From contig CM070599.1 in NCBI GenBank assembly GCA_036346395.1, positions 4,331,232-4,395,231 of the forward strand: a DNA stretch of 64,000 nucleotides, in the 5' to 3' direction. The DNA is from Hsuehochloa calcarea (taxonomy: Eukaryota; Streptophyta; Magnoliopsida; Poales; Poaceae). Shown one piece after another: positions 12,901 through 24,900 of this stretch. Numbering within the stretch: the stretch's first letter is position 1; each line of letters starts with the position of its first letter. The position numbers were made by a program, and so were the translations under genes. The notes below the pieces were generated by a model. It was not told where the DNA came from. It ran no database searches and saw only the letters and a list, made by a program, of their open reading frames with translations.

Positions 12901-15900
12901 TTAGTATGAGCCCAGGCTTCTTGGAGGTATGCTGCAAAGTTCTTAAAGCATGTATTGCATATTCTAACATTTATTATCAAATTCTGAGCATTTATGAACC
13001 ACCAGTTTGGCATATGACACTTGTTTCAGGAAAAATCACCTTAACCACCTGCACTTGCACTTTGCCACCTGTGCTTTGAGTTTTGACGATTATATACACA
13101 TACTTCTATTTTATGCAAATTGCTGCCTGTACTTTCAATTTTGACAATATTTGTCACCTTTAATTTTATTTTTATGCAAAAACTGTCCGAGCTTCAGAAC
13201 TTGATGCAAATTTCGAGTTGTACTTTTATATATTGTGCTAATTAACACCTACTGTTTCTTTGAAATTCCTCAATGCCCCCTAAATTGGAAGGATAGGATA
13301 GTCTTGTAGACGACCTAAGTGCTTGTGGTAAATTGACACCTACTGTTTCAAAAATACAGGTGGTAAATTGCCCTAATTAAAAGTATCTTTTGCACCAACT
13401 TAAAAGTGCACGTGATTAATTATCAAAATTAATAGCACAGGTTGGAATCTGCAGTTTACGAAAGTTTCGATGAGTCTGGGTGCAATTTCTCCTTTTTTTC
13501 TGTTCCCATGTCCCTTAGATTTCTCTATCCTTTTTGCTTTCTATAGAAACTGTATGTTGATTATACTTTTCTTCTTTTTGTACACGCACAGCCAAATTTT
13601 CTTGAGCATGACAGTTGCTTGACATTTTGTTCTCATAAGGTTGATGCTACGGTAAGTCCCTTCCTGTTTCTTTGTTTAATCTAATTATTGCTTCCAATTT
13701 GTGGGGTTAATATTGTCAATGAAGTATAGCAAGTTAGCAACACCTTAGTTTGCTGAAAATTGAGGGTTACATCCCGTAGCTTTGCTGAGATTATTGAGCT
13801 TTTTTGTTGCAGGATTCATATCAGTTACAAGTAAGCATATATGCACAAGAGGCTGGTGCAAGAGACATATCTGAATCTCCTTATAGTTGTTACTCATATA
13901 ATGATGTCCCACCTTCGTTATTACCGCATATCATAAGGTAACGGTAGCCCAGTATACATAGCTCATGTTCTGAAATTTAACGAGTTTTTCTTCCCTCATT
14001 GTTACAAACTTTGTTTGTTAGTTTTTACCCATCATTATAGGAAATGCATGTTCATAATGCTTATCTGCATTATGTTGAAAGGACATTTCAGTTGAGGTTC
14101 GAAAGAACTTCAACTAGATGCTGTCTTAGCCTTTCAACCGGGTAGAGAAACATTCATCCGATTACAGAAAAAAACCCTTCACTTTCAGAAACTTTCATCT
14201 CAAACCCTAGATTTTTGGGGGACTTTCAGCCCCGGCCTGGACAAGCTTTCCAATCACGCCATGTCTGCCTCACCTGGCGACGAGGGCGATGGTGTGTCAC
14301 CACCACAGCTAGGATGCCGCCGCTGCACGCAGCGCATGGCGATGTAACTTGTAAGCCACCGCAGCTCTTCCGTGCTAGTTGCTGGCCTGTGGCACCTCGT
14401 CAACTTGGCCTCAGGCAGCGTCAGCAAGCCGAGTGTCTCCTAGCGCCACCTTGGCTCTCTTTCCAGCAGACATCTGTGATTTAGCAAAACTGAATCAATG
14501 TTTTATTTATACATCGGATTGGGTTTTGGGATTCAGGATCGGACTCTTATATAGCCTTTTGAGGCCTAAGTCGGCTTAGCCCGAAGCCTGTTCTGGGCTG
14601 GGCTAGGATTTCACCAAGCTTAGTTATAGCACCTTGCTTATATTCCCTTTTTTGTGAAATACATTTCAATTTTGATGTAAGCAATTTCACTGCGAAATAT
14701 TTTTTCTACAGGTTAAGAACTGGCAATGTGCTCTTTAACTACAAGTACTACAATAATAATATGCAAAAGAGCGAAGGTTCTCTCTCTCTCTCTCTGCTTA
14801 CATTTAGCTTGGTTTCTTTCCAATTTAGTTGTCACTTGTTTGCATCATGTATTGACATTTTTTTCAAGGTCCTGTACATTTTCTCCTTGTAACAGATGTG
14901 CTAAACCCACTTAACTAGACAATGTTAGTATATATCAGTACTGATGCAATTAAACTAGTAAAATAAATAAATAATTATGTTACTACCCCTTTATCATGCA
15001 CATTGTATTGGAACAGAATAGCGTTTTTTTTTTGTATATATATGTTGTGTAAGTGGGATAAGGATGTAGGAGATAATTGTGGGTTGGTTGGGGAAAAAGA
15101 TACGAGGGCTGGGAGGAGATGAACAGCAGGAAAAACAGACAGCTGGGTGAGAGAGATGGATAAGGGAAGATAAAGGGACGTACAGGAAGGAGTAGAGATA
15201 AGATATTTGTTTATTTCTTGCTTAAAAAAGAGATTCACTTCCCTCTTTTATGGAGAGTTCCTAACAAGATAGGGTAACCAAATCCTAAGAGATTAGGACT
15301 CTGTATCCTAAATTAACGAACCCATACCTGACTTAACAAAACAATCCAAAATTCCTAATACAACTATACTTGTTCATAAAACCAGATTCCCGGGACTCAT
15401 TCATCGATGCTGCCTTGTCTGCCGCTGTAAGCCTGTAACACCCTGGCCCAATACTGAGCCCAGAATGCTCAGCAATAGGGATTGAAATCCCGGTCCCGGG
15501 AAAATTCCCGGCGCATGACCGGTACCGGTAACGGGCCGGCTGGTTACCTTAAAATTTTAAAAAAACCGGGCCGAATTTGAATTTCAAAGTTAAACTTGGT
15601 TTTTTACCGGACCGACCGGTTACCGGCCGGTAACCGGAAAAACCGGCGAAAAAACTGGAAAATGGTGAAAAATGGTAATTAGCAAATTTAAATTTGGAAT
15701 AATGCAAATATTAATGAGAAAGTGTTTCAAGTTGTACATAAAAAGTCCTCCTTTATGGTTTAATAGTGTTAAATATACCAAAAACTAATATTTTAATACA
15801 TAATCTAGCATAACAATGCATAAACCAACTAGGGAAGGACATTATGGAGTCAAAAATTCAAATTTGAATTTAAAAGATCCCTACGGTATTTTTTTCCGGC

Positions 15901-18900
15901 CGACCGCAGAACCTTCATGGCCGTATTTCAATCTCTCGCCAAAGACACCGTGGAGCGGACCCGACTACACAGAGCACTCTACTTACACTTACATCCTGAC
16001 TTCGTGTAAAAGGGTTAACCTGGAGATGATACATTTCGGTCCAACATGTTATGAATATTGTGTGTATATTGAAGAGGCCCAATAGGCAATATATATATGG
16101 TACATAGGGTGCATGCCATATATAGATAAAGCAATACAAAAGACAGATAAGGAATACAAAATAATCATATCTCTAACACACACCCCCCCTCAAATGCAAG
16201 GCGTATGCAATAGCATTGCATTTGGAAAGGGTTGACACTAAAATATGAAAAATCCAAAATCTGAGTCTTGATAATGTCGTCGTAGCATGCAGCTCTTGGA
16301 AAATATGTCGATAAAATATCTCCCATCCGATGTCGTGCGACAGCCCATAAAGCACAAGGTGCGGGCGTAAAGTCAACCGCGGCAATATGACGAAGAAGAT
16401 GATGAAACCGACAAAAATAGAGAGAACTGTCAAATCAATCCGAATAGAAATAGATAGAAGTATGACGGCGCAGATCGAAGCCCAAGACGGCGGCAGCGCA
16501 GTGCACAAGAAGTGCAATAGAGACGCAGTACACAAGAAGCGCAATAGAGACGCAGTGCACAGTAAGTGCACCGACCTTAAAAGCTTGGGGCGACGGATCT
16601 GCAGTGGCTCGGAGAGAAGAGCAGCGGCTGCTGCCATGCCAAAGAAATTCCTATACTTCTATGACTGACGATAAATTTGTGAACTCGCATGGTTTAGACG
16701 AACTCAGAGATAGAGTGGTACGGACTTGGATGAACGCAATGGAAGAAACGACACGAAGGAGGAAACGCCTAAGGATAACTAGCAGATTAATTAGCAGCAG
16801 CAGCGTGTAACCGTGTAATCAGAACTAGCAGCAGCACAGTATGTAACCGGATGCCACAACCACAAACGATCAGAATCACCCTGTAGCTCCAAATCGGGAT
16901 GGGGACGACCGAGCCGTCAAATTCAGTAGAGAAAACCGGACAAGCTCCTGCACCTGACACAAAGCCGAAAAAAAGATCTGCTACGCCTTGCTCCACCCTA
17001 GATTCGGAGCGACCCCATATACGCTTTTCTCCTCCCGCGGGACCATCTCGTTGTAGCGCTGCAGCAGGTCGACCCCCATCCGTATCAGGGAGGAGTTGGA
17101 GGCGAATCCAGAAGCGAGAGGAGAGAGATCGGCTCCATGATTCTGCTGATCAAAAGCGTCCAACTCCTTAGACTTTTGCAGCATCAACTTCTCTTCCTCT
17201 TCCTTTTTCTGGGCCTCATGAGCTGCAAGCTTGCGTTTGATGTCCTTCTGCGCGAGGCGGCACTCGAGGATGCACTCCTTGCAGAAAGTGTGGCCCTTGG
17301 GGCAGCAGAGCGGGTCGAGGAGCTGCTTGAGGCAGAGGCAGCAGGCGTCGAAGGGCTTGTTGGAGTCCTTGCCGAGGCGCTCCCACTGCGTGCCGTACCC
17401 GAGCTTCCGCTTCTCCTCGTACGTGAAGAAGATCTGGGCCTTGATGAGCGGTGAGTTGATGAGGCGGAGCAGGCGGGCAAGAAAACTGTGCGGCGGTCGG
17501 GGCACTAGTGCCAGATACCGCAATGTCTAGGTGGACTTAGATCCGGAGGCGAGGCGCCGAGGCTGGCTGGACCTGGCCAACCTCGATGCGATGAGAGATC
17601 CGATGGCCATGGCTGGCGATTAAGCTTGGGCTTGGCTCCAGGCGGCGGTCGAGGAGAGGCCGCCCCCGGGAGCAAGATCGGTCCTCTCAGGGGCAGCGAC
17701 AATGGATGATGCGACGGCTGACGGCGGTAAGGAATTCTAACCCTAACCGAGCTCTGATACCATGTTATGAATATTGTGTGTGTATTGAAGAGGCCCAATA
17801 GGCAATATATATAAGGTACATAGGGTGCAGGCCATATACAAATAAGGCAATACAAAAGGCAGATAAGGAATACAAAATAATCATATCTCTAATATATCTC
17901 TAACGCAACAAACATTACATAATGCTACAACCCACTTAAAATAAGCAATGTAGGACTAATCCCACCATACAACTACACATGAGCCGCACTACGAGTAGGA
18001 TGGGATATTACAACCGCAACAGTATAGTAATAAAATACGGAGTATGTAGTGTTTGTGTGTGTTTGGGGGGTGGTTCTGTTAATCCCACGCGGCGGGCAAC
18101 AAACAGCTAAATGATAGTGATACGGGGTCGCCCGATCTTCTCGACGTAGGATCAAGATACTCACGTGTAGCCTCTCGAATCGTAATGATCCCCAGTTGCC
18201 AATGCAAGAACGAACACTCTTTAATTCGCGAGAACACACGCGCCGGACTTCACGACCACCAAGCGAAGCCCTATCACGCTCCCAATTCCCAGCGGAAAGG
18301 TTGAACGATCTCAATTAGCAATAACTCTCAATTTTCCCCATTGATGCCATCAGCTATCAAGAAGAAAAGCAATCTATTTCTTGTGTTTAATCTCTTATAA
18401 AAAAATCTCCCCATACAAGATGGAGGTGTTGCGGCTTTTATGGGACGCCCCATCCTGGACATGCGCACCTATGGGCCCATGGCCGTTTCCAAGTCTGTTT
18501 TGTACAGAAGGTCCGAACCAAACACATATACTTTAATTCCAGTGGACTCTATTGACTATATTAGTCGGACTCAACTACTATACTAGTTACGTGACCAACT
18601 AATTACGTGATCAACTAATTACATGATCAACTAATGATCCCCCTTCTCACGTGCATGCATGCGTGGAACTTCTTGATGTCTGATGCATACTTGATACATG
18701 GAAGCCCTCCTCCAGCCGCATGGTTCTTGGCTGCACCTTGCTCACTGGGAGTGCTCTTCCAGCGCCGTGGTCTCGGCTCCCTCCTCGTTCCTAATTAGGC
18801 ACAAAACACTAGAATTAGGTAGTAGCAAATTCTCATCAAAGATAAGCTCTTTAAAGAACAAGTTCACCTGTTGTAGTAGTTTCTTTGCTCGTGCTCTTGT

Positions 18901-21900
18901 AATCGGCCCTGTTGGTTCAATGAGAGGAGATGAAGGGGCAGGTTCAGCAGTGATGTCCGCATCGGATAGATATCCATGTTTTCGTGACCTTGCTTTATGG
19001 ATAACCAGAGCAAACTCCACCTTAACTCATGAACCCACTGCGAGAATGAAAGAGTGCCAGTATTAAAGAAGCTATAATCTTTTAGTAATTTTATTGTTGT
19101 GTCAAATTATTTATGATGTGGTAATATCCTTGAAGAACTGCAGGTCAAGATAGCTTACTTTAATATTCTTTGTACACATACATATTTGTACGTATTAATA
19201 CACAAGAAAGTAAACTAATAGAGAATTTTACACTGTTACAGTTTTTTTTTGCGCATGATCCTGGAATTAAAGTTAACCATTTACATTTATGTTTTATTAT
19301 GGCAATTATAATGGTTTTGATCAGGGATCCAAAACCCGGTCCCGGGGCATTTCCCGCCGGCCGGCTGGGAATGGTAACCGGCCGGTTACCGTTCAAACCG
19401 GAAAAACCCCGGATAAAAATTGTTTGAATTTGATTAAAAACCAGCCGAATTTCGAAATTTGAATTTTGAATTTTACAAAACTCGAGAAAACCGGCCGGGA
19501 TTTCTAATCCCGGTCCCCGGCCGGTAACCGGTAACCGGCGGTTACTGGTCGGGATTTTATTCCCTGGTTTTGATACGCCAGCATGATTTATTGAACTTAA
19601 AGAAAAAACTGCTTCTTAAAAAAATAGTTTTTTTAATAAAAAAAATAGTCATTTCTAATTTATTATGCATCCTTCTGACATCAAGATTTTATTTCGTGTA
19701 GTTTTTTTAATACACATGAAATGCAGCTCTGCAAGACAAAAAGAAAGCAAAAACTTTATATATGTTATGTGCTGGAAGCCTGGAACTACTATTCACGTGA
19801 ACATCACCATGGTGCTGTAGCAGCTGCATACTGTTTATGCAGGGCTCGGGGTGCATTAGTAGTTAAGAAATAGAGATAAGAGTAGTTAGTTTCCTTGTTA
19901 GTTAGGTTTACTTCTTTAGAGATATATTCTATCTATTAGAGATATATTTTCTTAAAATAGAGATTGTTTCTTATGACTCAAGTCGAGTTATCCGTATAAA
20001 AGAGGAAGCATCTATGTATTATCAAGGAAGCAAGAAAGATGAATCAATAATTTCCCTCCCAAGGTTCTATCATCTCAGTCTATAGTCTAATCTTTCATCC
20101 CACCAAGCCGACGCCGTCCAGCCTTCTACCTGGCGGTGTTTACCCCATTATGATCTAAGGTTTGTGATAATATAAGTATGAAGAATGTAAGGGTGGAAGC
20201 AGGAATTCAATGGGTTAATTTATTTTGGAGAGGTGGATTCATAGAGTTTTTAAGAGAAAGGTTATGAAAATATTTGGCATACAGTCACCTCTATAGCATA
20301 TGTTTAAAACAAAAAAAAATGTCCACCATGGGCAACACTGTGGAAGACAAAGAATCTGAATAAGATTATAAGAGGAGTGCTATGTGGTGTATTTCGTGAC
20401 ACACTTTGAGGTATAAGTTAGCCCATGATGACATGTAGATACTGCTCAGTAGAGATAGAAATCCCAGCCGGTAACCGCCGGTTACCGGCTACCGGGATCC
20501 AAAATACCGGTCGGTTTTTTCCGGTTTCGCAAATTCAAATTTTGAATTTTGAATTTCGGTTGGTTTTTAAGCAAATTCAAGCGAATTTCGTCCGGGTTTT
20601 TTCCCGGGAAATCTGGTTACCGGCCGGTTGTTTTTCCCGGCTGGCGACCGGGATTTTTTTCCCGGGAACGGTTTTTGGATCCCTGCTGCTCAGTGAACAC
20701 CGTATAGCTAAATCTGCATTGTCACCTGTTAATGCTTTGTTTGATTGCTGTTCATGGTGAAAATCCAGAGTTAGATACCTTGCAATTACCTGTAGTACTT
20801 CAGTTTTGCATCACTACTTGACATTTGTTAGTCGAGAACTCGAGATAGCCTTTTGTTGTTCTTAATTGTTTGCTCTTATGTTTTTCTTTTTCTTTTTAAT
20901 TGATACATTGATTCCTTCTTACCAGTTACGGAAGATTTCTCTTGCCCCTTTTGCTTGGTACAATGTGGAAGCTTCAAGGTAAAGTTTAAACTTTGAAGCA
21001 AAGCTTCTTTTGTGTTGTCTTTGTTCATATATTACCAAGGTTGTTACTAAGGGCTGGTTCTAAGAATCATGTCACCTGCTACATTTATGATAAAATTTAT
21101 GATAACAGCAAATAGCCTCTTGTTATTTCACACTACACCATTGATATGATGTTTTCTCTTTCCTAGTGAGGAAACTAAAATTTTGTTGTTTTCTTTCTAC
21201 ACACCTTCACCTCACGTTTATGATAAAAGCAATAGTTTTTTTTTTTGTCTTTTCTGTCTCAACTCTGAAGTCATTTCTAATATTGTGATTTTTTTTATAC
21301 TAGGGTCTGGAATGTCACTTAACCTCATCACATGACCAATTCCACTTTGAATTCTGGGTTGGTTAACCTCTGAAATCTCCATTGCAAAATCTTCTTCAAT
21401 CATACTCATAGTTTGATAATTAATTTGTTCTTGTTGACACAGGTATCTAAAGACTACCAGGCTGTTAATATTTATCTGAAGACTGATACCAGGAGAACAG
21501 AGGTAAATTAGTGATAAAGGACATCAAATGTATGCTGCTGTCCAGTAACTGAGAAATAAATGATGTTGGTATATATGGCGATGTAGTTGCTTAGCTTAGT
21601 ACTTTACAAGCGTTTCAACTTTCAAGTTTAACATGTTCTGAGTGTTGTGCTAATTCAGTACTTAATGTTGTTCCTAGCTTTGTTTTCTTCTTAATTTCTT
21701 TGAATGCAAAAGGGCAAGGGTGCACTCAATGGGCCCGGTTTGGGTGGGGCTGGGATCAGGCGGGATCCCAGCCCGTCCAAACTGGGCATAATATTACATG
21801 CTTGGCATAGAAGCTCCATTTTAATTGAATATCGATTTAAGTTAAAAGCATTTTCATGTCTGAAAAAACGATTGATCCCTGTAATTTCCAGCTTGTGGCT

Positions 21901-24900
21901 GCAGGAGTTGATCCAAGACATCGAACATTTTCCTACCAGTACTCTCTTTCTCCGTTACTTTTTACAATGCTAAATTCTCTGTTCAATTTGCCTAACTGTG
22001 TTCCATCAGCTCAAGGTTTAATAAGCGTGGAAGATTAGAAACAACAACTGACAACATTGGGCATGTACATCCGCGTATTCCGGAATCAGGATCACCTGAA
22101 GATGCCCAAGCTGTGTTTGAGGTTGACTATGTCCAAAAGGAAAATGGTACATTTCTCATCTTATGGTGTCTTAGCATATCAAACAAACATTCAGTTGTTG
22201 TTTCTGATTTTTTTGTCCGATATTTAGCTTATCTTGGATGAGTATTTTTATTCTGTGCTAGCTTGTTAAACTTGTTTATTCTGTGTCAGCTTGTTGAACA
22301 GATGGAAAAGCTACCCATCCTTGAATCACATGTGTTGTTCTCCTTACCTTTTCAACCTCAGTTTGACAGTTCTTTGTTGGACAGTACATTGTGCATAACA
22401 GCCTTCTTGAACACCTGATGCACTGTGTGCTAAGAGCAGTAGAAAGTTCAACACTTCAACCTTTATCTTGATGTAGCTTTGGGAGAGAGCTTCTGAAATG
22501 AAATCCCGACTAGCTACTGTCTGGTGAACTGGTTATTTGTAGATTTGTGATAAGCGACGCTTTAATAACCATGATATATTGTTCCTGATATTACCTAAAA
22601 AGTTTTCAGGGATTTTCCTGATTCTGCCTAAATTTTTCCAGGGATTTCTATAGCACAAGCTTCAATCGATCCTGTCCACTCATTACATGGAACTGATGGT
22701 AGCAACAATTCACCACCAACAGTGCTACAGTTCGGAAAGACTAGGAAGCTATCAATTGATCGAGCTGACCCCAGAAAGTAGTCCTTTCTGTTTATGTTCT
22801 TGATGTCATGTTACTCAACATTTAATTGTTTCTTGAGAGTTGAGACTCTTCTGATAGAAGCTGTTCAACTAACCTGTTGCTTGTTTGTGTTTATATCATC
22901 TGGCAGTCGTCTACTGCTGCAAAAACGTCAGTTTTTCCATTCGCACAAGACACAGGTGATTGGAAATCACCCACCTCTTCTCAGCTATCTTGTGTGTGTG
23001 TGTGTGTGTGTCAAAACTAGGCGTTGTATTTGGTTGATTGTATTTTTACCTGCTTGTCTGGTTGCATGTACCTATTGAGACTTCACACATGCATATTTAT
23101 GTTTGCAATAGTTCCATGTTTGCTGATCACCCCTGATGCAATGTCTGCACATACTGAGGAATTTTTAAAATGTTCCATGTTTGCTGATCACCCCTGATGC
23201 AATGTCTGCACATACTGAGGAATTTTTAAAATAATTATCTTTACACTTCAATTTCTGACTACCTTGTGCTGCTTCAGTTTTATATTATGTATGGTGAAAG
23301 AAAAGTTGAACCCTTTGTTTTTCATTGCTGATTTCTAGTAGAGGTCTAAGATGTTGAGGTTAGTCTAGCAGAGGTTGGTGCCTTGGTGAGTAGTAGTACT
23401 CAGTGTTCCCTTCTCTGCTAGATCCTCTTAAAATATGAATATGATGTCCTCGGATAGAGTTTGCAGGTGAAAAATAGAAAGTAAGCAACTAAACAATGGG
23501 GTGCTGTCATTTACTAAGACACGGAATCTAAAAGTAGTGAAGTACTATGCTACAAGCTTGATGAGAGCCTTACCTAGGTGGTCCCACTGGCTGTAAAAAA
23601 AATCCTTTAGAACGAACCTCTCCCGGTTATCCATTCTGAGCCCAAATCCACCCTCCAAAATACCAACTAGCCAATAGCCACTAAATGATAGATGTTGACT
23701 TAAAGCCTTTGTATACTTTCTTGTCTAGAATTGTCGAGTGAAATTCCACTGAGCTATCTAGATAAGGTACCTTATTTATGTCACCCCATCAGTAAAATCA
23801 TTAATCATGCATTAATCAATTAAATGATTAACTAAAAGACTGAATCAACATTTGAAATTTTGTCCTCCAAGAAACTTCACCTTGCATGGAAAGTAAGTGA
23901 CAGCATTGTAGCTGCGGTATGTGCAATTGTGCAAAGTAAGTGACAGCATTGTAGCTGCGGTATGTGCAATTGTGCACTAGGGGTGGGTAAATATCAGTTA
24001 GATTGTATGTGCACTAGGGGTGGGTAAATATCAGTTAGATTGTATGTGCACTAGGGGTGGGCAAATATCATTTAGATTGGCAAGTACATATTAGATGGTA
24101 ATCTTGCTAGCATGATTTTTTTTTGTCTACAGCATCAGATATGTGAAATTTGGTAGCAATGTTTTGAGAAATACATATTAAATGGCAATCTTACTAGGAA
24201 TCAGATGATTTCTTTTGTCTTCAGTATCAGATACATGAAATTTGGTAGCAATGTTTTTAAAGCTGTTTGGTAGAGTGGAGTATGCAGACTTACAAGAGTT
24301 CAGTTACAACTACTAGGTGGCATAGTAGATACCAGTAGCATAGTAGATACTAGTTAATACCACATTTACACCAATCTTGTGTATCAACCAATTTATCGGC
24401 TAACCCTGGTATAATGCTGGAGCCTGGAGGAAGCATGTGAAGAATGTTTTCAAAGCTTGCTGACTTCAAATTTATCTTCATGTCAAAATTTAATCATTTT
24501 TTGCCACTTGTCAGTTTTAATTTTATGGCATTGTTACTGCTAGTTTGGTTAGTTGTCATTGAGCTTTGCTAGACGTCATTCCTATTGTCTCGCTAAATTT
24601 TCTTTCAGGAGCTCATTATTTTGTATTTCCATTTCCATTTATGTTTTAGTTTCTTAGACTCATAATAAGGTACAAAAAATTATTATTATGAATCAGACAC
24701 TTGCATAGTTTATGCCTGCATTTGAATTTTAGCTTAACCTTGTTTTTACATATTTTTTTGTAGACAATGGCATTTGTAGAAGTTCTCTCAGATCATGATA
24801 GTGAAGACGAGGTTGACGATGATATCGCTGACTTCGAAGATAGAAGGGTAGGATGTGATAATCTTTTTGCTCAGCTCATGCAGAAACATAGAACTTGTGC

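Larger units (their letters stand above)
16047..17905 (-). mobile_element. Non-autonomous LTR retrotransposon carrying a NOSIP/CSU1-like gene fragment
   Basis: Two LTRs (16047-16178, 132 bp; 17763-17905, 143 bp with a small internal duplication) lie in the same orientation and are flanked by a perfect 5-bp target duplication CAACA (16042-16046 and 17906-17910). Read on the - strand, the 5' LTR ends ATTCATAACA and is followed at once by TGGTATCAGAGC (17751-17762), the initiator-tRNA-Met primer site. A polypurine tract TTTGAGGGGGGG precedes the 3' LTR. There is no gag or pol. Instead the inside carries a host-gene fragment in sense orientation. At 1.86 kb it is a TRIM-like gene-transducing element. 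Confidence 0.88.
14777..20925 (+). other. EMF2a intron 11 (6.1 kb), nested transposons
   Basis: Donor GCGAAG|GTTCTC and acceptor TACCAG|TTACGG. Contents in order: hAT fragment 15476-15905; gene-carrying LTR element 16047-17905; gypsy-like remnant 18350-19066; hAT 19322-19566; LTR-like segment 19790-20165; hAT 20450-20685. Bases 14800-15470 and 17911-18350 are unassigned repeat-like sequence. Confidence 0.85.

Noticed and set aside
18698..19066. 122-codon + strand frame
   Set aside because: No family resemblance; the opposite strand shows a gypsy-like TRARAK segment, so this is a shadow in repeat DNA.
23111..24260. Possible CRISPR-like or satellite array
   Set aside because: Units differ in length, have no constant spacer and are simple tandem duplications in a plant intron.
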